Notes: generated by a model from the sequence alone, not told the origin. A stretch of 64,000 nt of DNA from Pseudomonas brassicacearum subsp. brassicacearum (GCF_008801605.1 NZ_VZPJ01000018.1:50019-114018); one strand, 5' to 3'. Counted from the stretch's first letter, positions 26,356 through 34,780 are shown. Translations and numbers: made by a program.

Positions 26356-27027
26356 TCAATGGCTGGAAGGCAGGAACTTGAACAACGTCTCGCAGACCCC
26401 GGCGATGTGTTCGTCCAGCAGCATCACCGCACGCTCGACGTCACCGGCGCGGCAGGCCTTGATGATTTCCCGGTGCTCGTGATCGGCGCGCTCCTTGCCC
26501 GCCGAAAGGCTCATCTGCATGCGCAAGTAGCGCTCCAGCTTGTCGTGGACCGAGCGGATCAAACTAACCATGAAGGGCCGTTGCGCCGGTTCGTAGAGGC
26601 AGGCATGCAGTTGCCAGTTCAGCTCGGCCCAGCGCCCGACGTCGTCTTCACCGACGAACTCCCGGCAGATGCTTTCGGCGCGGGCGAAGGTGGCTTCGGT
26701 CATGTTGGGAATCGCCAGGCGCAGCACTTTGTCTTCCAGCAGCATCCGCACTTCGAACATCTGCGCCAGCTCCGCCTCGGAAATGCGCGTCACCATCGCC
26801 CCACGATTGCGCTGGAACATCACCAGGCCCTCGGCCTCCAGGCGCTTGAGGGCTTCGCGCACGGGGATCTTGCTGACGTTGAACTGCCGGGCGATGTCAT
26901 CCTGGCGAATGGGCTCGTCCTCGGCAAAGTGCCCGGCCACGATGGCATCGCGCAGGTGGCGGGTGATGATTTCCGAGGTGGAAGGGGTGTTGCCCAGGTC
27001 AGGCAGGTTGAACTTGGATAAAGTCAC
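26356..27027 (-). CDS. GntR-family (FadR subfamily) regulator of hydroxyproline genes
   Basis: A 223-residue regulator. The N-terminal winged helix (about 15-80; IRQDDIARQFNVSKIPVREALKRLEAEGLV) precedes the all-helical FCD effector domain (about 90-215) with conserved metal-site residues (ELNWQLHACLYEPA, HREIIKACRAGD). It lies just upstream of the epimerase in the same direction. GTATAC sites occur upstream of this gene, of the deaminase and of the transporter operon, which makes it the likely local controller. The inducer is presumably a hydroxyproline intermediate (inference). Confidence 0.9.
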   Translation of the reverse strand: MTLSKFNLPDLGNTPSTSEIITRHLRDAIVAGHFAEDEPIRQDDIARQFNVSKIPVREALKRLEAEGLVMFQRNRGAMVTRISEAELAQMFEVRMLLEDKVLRLAIPNMTEATFARAESICREFVGEDDVGRWAELNWQLHACLYEPAQRPFMVSLIRSVHDKLERYLRMQMSLSAGKERADHEHREIIKACRAGDVERAVMLLDEHIAGVCETLFKFLPSSH

Positions 27028-27060
27028 GGCGGCGGGTCGTTCGGCTTAGGTGGGGATATG

Positions 27061-27066
27061 GTATAC
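27061..27066. promoter_or_regulatory. Candidate GntR autoregulatory site
   Basis: ATGGTATACGACTTT lies about 35 bp upstream of the GntR start. It carries the GTATAC core seen at the other two sites in the cluster. Confidence 0.4.
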
Positions 27067-27126
27067 GACTTTGCCGAGCGCGGTGTCGAGCTGTCCCAGG
27101 CTTCCTCCAATCCTTCAGCCAGACCC

Positions 27127-27223
27127 CTGTGGCGAGGGAGCTTGCTCCCGCTCGATTGCGCAGCAATCGCAGAATGTTGGGGTTGCTGCGCAACCCAGCG
27201 GGAGCAAGCTCCCTCGCCACAGG
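27127..27223. repeat. Large inverted repeat, GGCGAGGGAGCTTGCTCCC type
   Basis: Outer arms CTGTGGCGAGGGAGCTTGCT and complement enclose an inner palindromic GATTGCGCAGCAATC and GGTTGCTGCGCAACC pair. It is a different Pseudomonas repeat sub-type from the GTGGGAGC REPs nearby and separates the gntR promoter from the MFS gene. Confidence 0.85.
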
Positions 27224-27232
27224 TTGGTGTGC

Positions 27233-28399
27233 TCAGCCGTGGGATAGCTGGCTCACATAAGCCTGAGTCCGGACGATGCGCCATCCGGTGATAGACGCCC
27301 CCGCCAGCAGCGCCAGGCCGAACACGATCAACGCCACATCAGCGCCGAAATGATCGGCCAGCAACCCGGTCACCACCACCGGGATGCTGAACCCGACATA
27401 GGCGAACAGGAAGAACCCGGCGCTGACCCGGGCCTTTTCCGTGCCGGCCATGGCCGTGACGGCTGACAACCCGCCCAGGTACAGGAAACCGTAGCAGGCG
27501 CTGCTGGCGCCCAGTGCTCCGAGCAACACGGCGAGCAGGGAGCCGGCGCTCGCGCCCCAGGCCAGCAACGCATAGCTCGCGGGCAGGATCAGCAGACCCA
27601 AGCCCGTCGCCCTGGCCGGTTGCATGCGCCGAACCCACGGCTGGAAGAGCAAGCCGCAACTGATGACCGTGAAGGTCGACAGGCCAGACCAACGCTGCAA
27701 ATCATGGGTCGCCAGCACCGACGGTAATATGGCGATGACCAGGCCCGAGGTCGCCCAGGCCAGCAGCATGGAAAAACTGTAGGGCAGGCTGCCGGCGGGA
27801 AACAAAGGCAGGCGCAGCAGCGGTGCGTCTTTGATTTTCAACGCCGGGTCCGGTAGCCGCCAGACCACGACGATCGCCATGGCAGCCAACATCAGCTGCA
27901 ACCAGAAGCTGCCGGGCGTGGCGCTGTGATGGACGAACAGGAACAGACTGGTCAACGCCGCGCCCAGGCCAAAGCCCAGGGAAGTGCTGGCGGTGACCCG
28001 GTTGGCTGGCGAGCGGGGATCGCGGGTTGCCATTAGCTCGGCCATATAGGCGGTTGATGTGGCCGAGGCCAGCCCTGTGCCGACCCCCATCATCAGGCGC
28101 GCCACGCCCAGCGCTTCCAGGCTCGGCCAGAGCAGTGTCACCAGCGTCGCCAGCATCGACAGCCCGAGGGCGACCAGGATCAACGGTTTGCGTCCCACCC
28201 GGTCGGCCAGCCCGCCAAACGCCAGCAGAACCGGTAGTACGCCCAGCACATAACCGGAAAACGCCACCGCCGTGGCGCCGGCCCCGTAGCCTGACAACTG
28301 CGCGTAGGTGGTGTACAGCGGTGCCTGCAGGTTGACCGCAAGGGTGATCAGGCAAAGGCCGAAAGCCAGCCCCCAGGAATGTCGATGCGATGGGTTCAA
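27233..28399 (-). CDS. MFS transporter
   Basis: A 388-residue major facilitator protein with about 12 TM segments. It has the loop 2-3 motif GGLADRVGRKPLILVALG, typical of drug/metabolite:H+ exporters. It is divergent from a MocR-type regulator, and the shared spacer carries an inverted repeat. The substrate cannot be read from the sequence; an efflux or amine/amino-acid role controlled by the regulator is plausible. Confidence 0.88.
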   Translation of the reverse strand: MNPSHRHSWGLAFGLCLITLAVNLQAPLYTTYAQLSGYGAGATAVAFSGYVLGVLPVLLAFGGLADRVGRKPLILVALGLSMLATLVTLLWPSLEALGVARLMMGVGTGLASATSTAYMAELMATRDPRSPANRVTASTSLGFGLGAALTSLFLFVHHSATPGSFWLQLMLAAMAIVVVWRLPDPALKIKDAPLLRLPLFPAGSLPYSFSMLLAWATSGLVIAILPSVLATHDLQRWSGLSTFTVISCGLLFQPWVRRMQPARATGLGLLILPASYALLAWGASAGSLLAVLLGALGASSACYGFLYLGGLSAVTAMAGTEKARVSAGFFLFAYVGFSIPVVVTGLLADHFGADVALIVFGLALLAGASITGWRIVRTQAYVSQLSHG

Positions 28400-28493
28400 G
28401 GGTGTTCCTTAAAGGGTGTGCATGAAGTCCCGGGGACTATCTCTGCCGGGCACCGCGCAAACAAGGAACAGGTCCAGGCCATTTGTGCTTAAC

Positions 28494-28516
28494 TGTTCGC
28501 TAAAAATTCGAGAACA
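28494..28516. promoter_or_regulatory. Candidate MocR operator
   Basis: Inverted repeat TGTTC-N13-GAACA between the MFS and MocR genes. The surrounding AACTGTTCGC/CGAGAACAC extends the symmetry, and GTGCTTAA/ACACTTAG flank it. A position between divergent regulator and target is typical for MocR autoregulation. Confidence 0.4.
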
Positions 28517-28535
28517 CTTAGCCAAGAGTGCAGCC

Positions 28536-29927
28536 GTGGACCTGAAGATCGATCGCAACGTTGCCGAACCCGTGATCCGGCAGCTCGTGACGCACCTCAT
28601 GGGCTGGATCAACGCCCATGGCATCCGCCCCGGCGCGCGCATGCCATCCATTCGCCAACTGGCCCGGGAAAACGGCCTGAGCCAGTCGAGCGTGATCAAG
28701 GCCTATGACCAACTGGTCGCCAACGGGGTGCTGGAGTCTCGACATGGCGCGGGTTTTTTTGTCGCGCAGCAGTTGGTCCGACCCGTGGAGCCGGAGCCCG
28801 AAACGGATAACGCGCGGTGGCGGTTGTTCGACAATGAATCGACGCAGCTCAAGCTCGGTTGCGGCTGGCTGCCCGACGCCTGGCGCGACGACACCGACCT
28901 GGGCCAGGCGATCCGCCAAGTGGTGCGCAGCGACAACCACGCGTTGTTCAACTACAGCACCCCGTTGGGCTCGCCTCATCTGCGCCTGCACATTCAAAAG
29001 CGCCTGGGCCTGATCGATATTCACGTCGACCCGGGGCAAATCATTACCACCCAAGGTGCCAGCCAGGGCCTCGACCTGCTGGTACGAACCTTGCTCAAGC
29101 CCGGTGACCTGGTGCTGGTGGAAAGCCCCGGCTACTACAACCTGTTCAATCTGCTGAAGCTGCATGGGGTCAAGACCGTGGCGGTGCCGAGAACCGCGCA
29201 AGGCCCGGACATCGCCCGCCTGGAACAGCTTCTCGGCGAGCATAAGCCTTCGTATTTCTTCATCAACAGCATGTATCAGAACCCCACCGGCACCAGCCTG
29301 GCGCCGAGCGTCGCCTATCGTCTGCTGCAACTGGCAACGGCCCATGACTTTCGCCTCATCGAGGACGACATCTACGCCGATTTCCAGAACGGTCCGACCT
29401 CACGCCTGGCCTCCCTGGATGCCCTGGACCGGGTGATCTACCTGGCGAGTTTTTCCAAGACGCTGTCCAGTTCGCTGCGCGTCGGCTACGTGGTCGCCCA
29501 TCCCGAGATCATCCAGCGCCTGGCCGAAGTCAAGATGATTACCGGCATCGGTTGTTCGCTGCTGGCTGAAAACGTGGTGGCGACGTTGCTGGCCAACGGT
29601 GCCTATCGCAAGCTGATCCAGCGCTTGCGCCAGCGCATGAACAAGCAGATGGCGAGCACGCTGCGCCAATTGGACCCGGCCCACTGGGAGGTATTTGCCG
29701 AGCCGATGGGGGGCTTGTTCGTCTGGGCCAGGCCTCGGTGCCTGGCGGCACAACGGGTGCAGCAGATCGCCCGAGAGCTGCAGATCCAACTGTCCCAAGG
29801 CTCGACGTTCCTGCCCCAGGGCGAGGCGTGCGACTGGTTGCGGTTGAACGTGGCTTATACCCAGGATCATCGCGCGCAGGTGTTCTTCCAGCGGGTGGAG
29901 CAGGAGTCGATTGCGGCGGGCCAATAG
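28536..29927 (+). CDS. MocR-type (GntR/aminotransferase fusion) regulator
   Basis: About 463 residues. An N-terminal GntR winged helix (about 1-75; RPGARMPSIRQLARENGLSQSSVIKAYDQLV) is fused to a fold-type I PLP aminotransferase-like domain with NSMYQNPTGTSLAP and the PLP-Lys motif YLASFSKTLSSSLRVGYVV. I prefer the GTG at 28536 (VDLKIDRNVAEPV), which puts the start at the usual distance from the helix-turn-helix. An upstream ATG at 28416 would run through the operator-like repeat. It probably controls the divergent MFS gene. Confidence 0.87.
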   Translation: MDLKIDRNVAEPVIRQLVTHLMGWINAHGIRPGARMPSIRQLARENGLSQSSVIKAYDQLVANGVLESRHGAGFFVAQQLVRPVEPEPETDNARWRLFDNESTQLKLGCGWLPDAWRDDTDLGQAIRQVVRSDNHALFNYSTPLGSPHLRLHIQKRLGLIDIHVDPGQIITTQGASQGLDLLVRTLLKPGDLVLVESPGYYNLFNLLKLHGVKTVAVPRTAQGPDIARLEQLLGEHKPSYFFINSMYQNPTGTSLAPSVAYRLLQLATAHDFRLIEDDIYADFQNGPTSRLASLDALDRVIYLASFSKTLSSSLRVGYVVAHPEIIQRLAEVKMITGIGCSLLAENVVATLLANGAYRKLIQRLRQRMNKQMASTLRQLDPAHWEVFAEPMGGLFVWARPRCLAAQRVQQIARELQIQLSQGSTFLPQGEACDWLRLNVAYTQDHRAQVFFQRVEQESIAAGQ

Positions 29928-29950
29928 GGTATGGGGGGATTGTTCTGGCG

Positions 29951-30050
29951 CCATCGCGAGCAAGCTTTGCTCCCACAGGGGAGGGCCGGGGCCAGTCACA
30001 AGACTTGTACCCACTGAAGATCTCTGTGGGAGCAAAGCTTGCTCGCGATA
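29951..30050. repeat. REP pair (inverted)
   Basis: Inverted REP doublet with AAAGCTTGCTC-type cores between the MocR gene and the TonB-dependent receptor gene. Confidence 0.9.
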
Positions 30051-30082
30051 GCGGACTAAACGGTCACAAAAAAAATCACAGT

Positions 30083-30101
30083 GTTAATGGGAATAAATAT
30101 C
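30083..30101. promoter_or_regulatory. Candidate Fur box upstream of TonB receptor
   Basis: GTTAATGGGAATAAATATC matches 14 of 19 positions of the Fur consensus GATAATGATAATCATTATC. It lies about 90 bp upstream of the receptor start in an AT-rich stretch. Iron control of such receptors is the rule. Confidence 0.5.
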
Positions 30102-30188
30102 AAACAGGAATGAGTTGTTGTATCTTTCGCGACACATTCTTGTCAGCCTCCAGATGTGGTGGCTTTTTTCCATTAGGATTGTGCATCG

Positions 30189-32330
30189 ATGCGTCGGATT
30201 CTCGTTTCACTGTGTGTGCTCCAGGCTTACTCCGTTTCCACCTGGGCAGAAGAGCCAATCCCTGCCAAGCCGGCCTCCCTTGAGTTGCAAGCCACGGATA
30301 TCGTGGGTAATGCCGACTATGAATCAGCACAGGGCCCGGTGAAGGGCTATCACGCCACCCGTTCGGCCAGCGCCACCCGTACCGACACGGCGATCCATGA
30401 AACCCCGCAATCCATTTCCGTGGTGTCTCGCGACGTTGTCGAAGACCTCGGCGCCACGCGCCTGCAGGACGCCCTCGATTACGCTGGCGGGGTCGGCCGG
30501 GGCAACAACTTCGGCGGCCAGGGCCTGACCACCTTCACCGTACGCGGCTTCACCACTGGGGAGTTCTACCGCAACGGCTTCCCGATCAACCGTGGCTACC
30601 CGAACATGCCGGACGCCAACACCATCGAGCGGCTGGAAGTCCTGCGCGGCCCGGCCACCATGCTCTATGGCCGTGGCGACCCGGGCGGCACCTTCAACGT
30701 GGTGTCCAAGCGGCCGTTGGCCGAGCGCACGGTGACCCTGGGCAGCCAGGTCAGCGACCAGGGGATGCGTCGCGGTACGCTGGACGCCTCCGGTCCGTTG
30801 GATGAAGAAGGGCGCCTGGCTTATCGCCTGAACGTGATCGGCGAGGGCGGCGACACGTTCCGCGACCACGTCGAGACCGAGCGTTACGGCGTTGCACCGG
30901 TGGTGACCTGGCAGGTCAACGACACCACGCGCCTGACCTTCGAAGGCGATTTCATGCGCAACAATGCGCCGCTGGACCGTGGCGTGACCCATTACGCCGG
31001 CCAGCGCGGCACCGCGTCGCGCGATACGTTCTTTGGCGAAAAAGACGCCGGCAAGTTGCATAACGACAACAACCTGCTGCAGGTGCGTTTCGAGCACATG
31101 CTCAACGACGACTGGACCCTGGCCGGCGGTACCCAGTGGCTCGACGGCACCTTGCAGGGCAATGCCATCGAAGGCAATGGCATCGCCACCGATGGGCGTA
31201 CCCTGGGTCGCAACTTCAACTACCGCAAATTGGAATGGACCGACCGCGACACTCAGCTCAACCTCACCGGGCATTTTTCCACTGGCGGGTTCGAGCACAC
31301 GTTGCTGACGGGTATCGAGTATGAAGACTACGACTACCAGTCCATTATCCAGCGCTCCTCCGGCGCTGTCGGGGCCTACCCGATCGATATCTTCGACCCG
31401 GTGTATGGCCAGCCACGCCCGGCGTTGACGCGCACGCCCACAAATGACCAGGAAAATCTGAAGACGTTTGGTGTATTCGTCCAGGATCAGGTGGCGCTGA
31501 CTGAGCGCTTGAAGTTGTTGGCCGGGGCGCGTTTTGAGCGGTTCGAGCATGAGTACGAGAGTTTTGTCCCCCAGAACCCGCCCGGTAGCCGGAACTGGAA
31601 CGTCACCGACAGCGCCGTCACCCCGCGCCTGGGTGTGATCTACGACTTGACCGACACCGTGGCTGTCTACGCCAACACTGCCCGATCGTTCAAACCCAAC
31701 AGCGGTGCCAGTCGCGAAGGTGGCGGGTTCAAGCCGGAAGAGGGCAAGTCCTACGAAATGGGCGTCAAGTGGGAAGCGCTGGATCGCCAGTTGAGCGTCG
31801 ATGCGGCGGTTTACCAGATCGAAAAACGTAACGTGCTCACCACTGACCCGGTGGACTCCACCTTCAGCGTGGCCGCCGGCGAAGTGCGCAGCCGTGGTTT
31901 CGACCTGAACGTGGCGGGCAATTTGACGCCGGAGTGGCGCGTGATCGGTGGTTACGCCTATGTGGATGCCGAAGTGACCAAGGACATCAATATCCCGTCC
32001 GGCACTCGCTTGCTCAACGTGCCCAAGAACACCTTCAGCCTGTTGAACGTCTACGAGTTCCAGGATGGTGGTCTTAAGGGCCTTGGCCTGGGAGTGGGTG
32101 CCAAGTACGTTGATGAACGGGCCGGCCAGACTGCGGCGAATGCGTTCTCCATGGACAGCTACACCGTTGTGGACCTGCTCGGCTACTACAAGGTCAACGA
32201 GCGGATCCGCCTCAACCTGGACCTGAAGAACCTGTTCGACGCCGACTACGAAGAAGGCGCTTTCGGTAACGTCTATGCCTACCCAGGCGCACCGCGGACC
32301 GTGCAGGCTGGCATCTCCTACACGCTCTGA
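30189..32330 (+). CDS. TonB-dependent siderophore receptor
   Basis: A 713-residue outer-membrane receptor: signal peptide (about 1-20), TonB-box/linker region, plug domain (about 60-180; HETPQSISVVSRDVVEDLGA, IERLEVLRGPATMLYGRGDPGG) and a 22-strand barrel ending GAPRTVQAGISYTL. The plug wording is that of hydroxamate-type siderophore receptors (ferrichrome/ferrioxamine group). It lacks the roughly 80-residue N-terminal signalling extension found in sigma/anti-sigma regulated transducers, and no such regulators are adjacent. The ligand is not determinable from sequence alone. A terminator follows. Confidence 0.9.
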   Translation: MRRILVSLCVLQAYSVSTWAEEPIPAKPASLELQATDIVGNADYESAQGPVKGYHATRSASATRTDTAIHETPQSISVVSRDVVEDLGATRLQDALDYAGGVGRGNNFGGQGLTTFTVRGFTTGEFYRNGFPINRGYPNMPDANTIERLEVLRGPATMLYGRGDPGGTFNVVSKRPLAERTVTLGSQVSDQGMRRGTLDASGPLDEEGRLAYRLNVIGEGGDTFRDHVETERYGVAPVVTWQVNDTTRLTFEGDFMRNNAPLDRGVTHYAGQRGTASRDTFFGEKDAGKLHNDNNLLQVRFEHMLNDDWTLAGGTQWLDGTLQGNAIEGNGIATDGRTLGRNFNYRKLEWTDRDTQLNLTGHFSTGGFEHTLLTGIEYEDYDYQSIIQRSSGAVGAYPIDIFDPVYGQPRPALTRTPTNDQENLKTFGVFVQDQVALTERLKLLAGARFERFEHEYESFVPQNPPGSRNWNVTDSAVTPRLGVIYDLTDTVAVYANTARSFKPNSGASREGGGFKPEEGKSYEMGVKWEALDRQLSVDAAVYQIEKRNVLTTDPVDSTFSVAAGEVRSRGFDLNVAGNLTPEWRVIGGYAYVDAEVTKDINIPSGTRLLNVPKNTFSLLNVYEFQDGGLKGLGLGVGAKYVDERAGQTAANAFSMDSYTVVDLLGYYKVNERIRLNLDLKNLFDADYEEGAFGNVYAYPGAPRTVQAGISYTL

Positions 32331-32345
32331 ATCCAATGCGTCATG

Positions 32346-32382
32346 AAAACCCCGAAGGTCCTGCCTTCGGGGGTTTTCTTTT
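32346..32382 (+). terminator. Rho-independent terminator after TonB receptor gene
   Basis: Stem CCCCGAAGG / CCTTCGGGG with a short loop, flanked by AAAA and TTTTCTTTTT. It may work in both directions, since the SDR gene ends at 32397 on the other strand. Confidence 0.85.
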
Positions 32383-32396
32383 TACCACTTGCCTCT

Positions 32397-33131
32397 TTAC
32401 CACTTGCCTGTGCTCATCCCGCCGTCCACCGGCAGTATCGCACCAGTCGTGAAATCGGCGCCCGCCAGGTACAACACGGCCTCGGCAATTTCCTCGACGG
32501 TGCCCACGCGACCGGCCGGGGCCAGGTTGTCGAGGAATTCGCGGTGCGCCGGGTCGTGCATGGGCGTGTCGATGATGCCGGGGGCGATGGCATTGACCTT
32601 GATGTTGTGAGGCGACAGTTCCAGGGCCAGGGCGCGGGTCATCTGGTTGACGCCGCCCTTGATCAACACCGGCAGAGCTGCCGGCACCTGGATGTTCGGT
32701 TGCAGGGCCACGGCGGCTGAAATGTTGATGATGAAGCCTTGCTGGCGCCCGATCATGTGCGCGGCAGCAGCCTGGCTGGCGTAGACCAGCCCCTTGAGGT
32801 TGGTGTCCAGCAGCGCGTCCAGGTCCTGGGGGCTGTATTCGACGAAGGGTTTTGGCAGGAAGAAACCGGCGTTGTTCACCAGCCCGTCAACGGCGCCAAA
32901 CGCCGCGACGGCTTGGCTGATGAGGGCGGTTGAAGTGGCCGGGTCAGCGATGTCGCCGGCCACGCCGATGAAACCCGCCGGGTGGCCGAGCTCGGCGGCG
33001 GCAGTGTCCAGGCCGGAAGGGGAGCGGGCATTGCCCACCACGTTATACCCCCGGGCCAGGAACGCCTTGACCAAACCCAGGCCGATCCCGCTGGAAGCGC
33101 CGGTGATGATGACGGTTTTGTTGAGGCTCAT
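32397..33131 (-). CDS. Short-chain dehydrogenase/reductase family protein, atypical active site
   Basis: A 244-residue SDR-fold protein with cofactor motif TGASSGIGLGLVKAFL, NNAGFFLPKPF, and the C-terminal GAILPVDGG typical of the family. The usual Ser...YxxxK active site is replaced by INISAAVALQPN followed by PAALPVLIKGG. A Lys is present but no Tyr occurs anywhere in this region. The protein may be a divergent SDR subgroup or non-canonical in chemistry. The 47-bp element upstream is shared with the tautomerase/LysR spacer, which suggests co-regulation. Confidence 0.85.
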   Translation of the reverse strand: MSLNKTVIITGASSGIGLGLVKAFLARGYNVVGNARSPSGLDTAAAELGHPAGFIGVAGDIADPATSTALISQAVAAFGAVDGLVNNAGFFLPKPFVEYSPQDLDALLDTNLKGLVYASQAAAAHMIGRQQGFIINISAAVALQPNIQVPAALPVLIKGGVNQMTRALALELSPHNIKVNAIAPGIIDTPMHDPAHREFLDNLAPAGRVGTVEEIAEAVLYLAGADFTTGAILPVDGGMSTGKW

Positions 33132-33214
33132 GATTGACTCCTGATCACATTGAGTTGAACCGGTGCGCCTGTGTTGGCGGTGGTTGAGTTCAGGGTATTG
33201 ATGCGCCAGGGTTT

Positions 33215-33261
33215 GATAAATAAGGCTTCTGGTACTTGAGTTGATACGTCATGTAATCAAT
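33215..33261. promoter_or_regulatory. Shared 47-bp element, copy 1 (upstream of SDR gene)
   Basis: It begins GATAAATAAGGC and ends TTGATACGTCATGTAATCAA plus T. It matches 35 of 47 positions, without gaps, of the element at 33744-33790. It contains TTGAT-N10-ATCAA dyad symmetry, LysR-like. The rest of the 33132-33456 non-coding stretch holds a REP doublet and a terminator. Confidence 0.55.
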
Positions 33262-33292
33262 GGCCGGGGCCACACATACCCCCGGTGGACCC

Positions 33293-33384
33293 CTGTGGGA
33301 GCGAGCTTGCTCGCGATGGCGTCAGGCCAGTCGGTATTGATGCTGACTGACACACTGCTATCGCGAGCAAGCTCGCTCCCACAG
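33293..33384. repeat. REP pair (inverted)
   Basis: Inverted REP doublet with GAGCTTGCTC cores between the SDR and tautomerase genes. Confidence 0.9.
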
Positions 33385-33413
33385 GATTGTCAGGCAGTCC
33401 GGTTGGTAGGCAG

Positions 33414-33441
33414 AAAAAAGCCCGGTCAATCGGACCGGGCT
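33414..33441 (-). terminator. Rho-independent terminator of tautomerase gene
   Basis: Stem AGCCCGGTC / GACCGGGCT with loop AATCG and six A on the plus strand, which become the U-tract of the leftward transcript. It lies 15 bp beyond the tautomerase stop. Confidence 0.85.
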
Positions 33442-33456
33442 CGGAAGGGTGGAGGG

Positions 33457-33663
33457 TTATTCCTTGGGAAGACTTCGATACTGCGTCGTCGTCATCCCCG
33501 CGTACCCCCAGTTATCGGTGTCGACTTCCTCGATCACGATATGGGTCAAGTGCGGGTCCTTGCCCAATACGCGCTGGAGGGTTTCGGTGATTTCGGAAAT
33601 CACCTGGGCTTTCTGTTCACGGGTGACGCCGTCTCGGGTAATTCGCACATTGACGAAAGGCAT
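33457..33663 (-). CDS. 4-Oxalocrotonate tautomerase family protein
   Basis: A 68-residue protein beginning M-P-F-V-N-V-R. After Met removal the N-terminal Pro is the catalytic base of the family, and the body (REQKAQVISEITETLQRVLGKDPHLTHIVIEEVDTDNWGYAG) matches the small tautomerase fold. It is divergent from a LysR gene that probably controls it through the 47-bp element. Confidence 0.9.
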   Translation of the reverse strand: MPFVNVRITRDGVTREQKAQVISEITETLQRVLGKDPHLTHIVIEEVDTDNWGYAGMTTTQYRSLPKE

Positions 33664-33743
33664 ATTGCACTCCTGCTGCTGAGAAAGTGCGCAGGAAGAA
33701 TCCCACGCCGTTGAGGGCCCACTGTATTTATATGCCGCAGACT

Positions 33744-33790
33744 GATAAACAGGCCTTTGGAAACTTCAGTTGATACGCGGTGTAATGAAT
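33744..33790. promoter_or_regulatory. Shared 47-bp element, copy 2 (tautomerase/LysR spacer)
   Basis: It begins GATAAACAGGCC and contains AGTTGATACG and GTAATGAAT. It ends one base before the LysR start codon and lies about 80 bp upstream of the tautomerase start. It pairs with the element at 33215. Confidence 0.55.
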
Positions 33791-33791
33791 C

Positions 33792-34715
33792 ATGAAGCGT
33801 CATTTCGAAGACCTGCAGTTGGGCAGCATAGAACTGTTCTGCCTGGCGGCGGAGGCGGGCAGCTTCACGGCGGCGGCGCAGTTGGCGGGGGTTACCCCGG
33901 CGGCGGTGAGTCGCTCGATCTTTCGCCTGGAAGAGCGCCTGGGTTCACGGCTTTTCGTGCGCACCACCCGCAGCATTCGCCTGACGGAAGCCGGCAAGAC
34001 CTATTTCGAGCAATGCCGCCAGGCGTTGACGCAACTGGTCGAGGCGCAACAGGAAATGATGGGCGCGCAATCGGTGCCGTCCGGGCAGCTGCGCATCAGC
34101 CTGCCCACCACCTACGGTCATCACCGCATCCTGCCCTTGCTGCCGGCCTTCCGGGCGCTGTACCCGCAAGTCAGCGTGGACTTGCACTTGAGCAATCGAA
34201 ACATCGATTTCGTCGCCGAAGGTTATGACCTCGCCATCCGGGTGCGGGCCCAACCCGACTCGTCGATGATCGCTCGTCTGCTGGAAGACGCGAAACTGGT
34301 GGTGGTCGCGTCTCCTGAGTATTTGCGCAAGGTCGGCACGCCGCAGGTCCTCGAAGACCTGGACGAGCACGAATGCATCCAGTTCGAATTGCCCAGCAGC
34401 GGGCGACGGATTTCCTGGTTGTTCAATGTCGAAGGCAAGGAAAAGGAGGTGTTCGGCGAAGGGGGTTACTGTTGTTCGGACGATGTGCTTGGTGGCGTGA
34501 CACTGGCCAAGCATGGTGCCGGTTTGTTCCAGACTTACAAATTCATCGTCGAACAGGAGCTCGCCAACGGGCAGTTGGTGGAGGTGCTTGCGCCTTTCGC
34601 GGGTCGCTCACGTCCGTTTACCTTGCTCTATCCTCACGGCCGGTACGTACCGCAGCGGGTGCGTGCTTTTGTGGATTTTTTGCTGCAGTACCGGGAGCAG
34701 TGGGCCGCGGATTGA
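33792..34715 (+). CDS. LysR-family transcriptional regulator
   Basis: A 307-residue LysR protein. The N-terminal winged helix (LGSIELFCLAAEAGSFTAAAQLAGVTPAAVSRSIFRLEERLGSRLF) and periplasmic-binding-like effector domain (from about 90; SGQLRISLPTTYGHHRILPLLPAFR) are those of the CrgA/DsdC-like group. The two copies of the 47-bp element, beside its start and upstream of the SDR gene, mark the tautomerase and SDR as probable targets. Confidence 0.92.
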   Translation: MKRHFEDLQLGSIELFCLAAEAGSFTAAAQLAGVTPAAVSRSIFRLEERLGSRLFVRTTRSIRLTEAGKTYFEQCRQALTQLVEAQQEMMGAQSVPSGQLRISLPTTYGHHRILPLLPAFRALYPQVSVDLHLSNRNIDFVAEGYDLAIRVRAQPDSSMIARLLEDAKLVVVASPEYLRKVGTPQVLEDLDEHECIQFELPSSGRRISWLFNVEGKEKEVFGEGGYCCSDDVLGGVTLAKHGAGLFQTYKFIVEQELANGQLVEVLAPFAGRSRPFTLLYPHGRYVPQRVRAFVDFLLQYREQWAAD

Positions 34716-34780
34716 GGGGAAAAAACTACCGGTGAGGGGAGCAAACCGTCATGTGATTTTTAAGGCTGAAAATACATATC

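Noticed and set aside
30324..32336. 670-codon open frame antisense to the TonB receptor gene
   Set aside because: It is the third-position GC shadow of the receptor gene, with no domain features and no ribosome binding site. Similar long antisense frames occur over most genes here.
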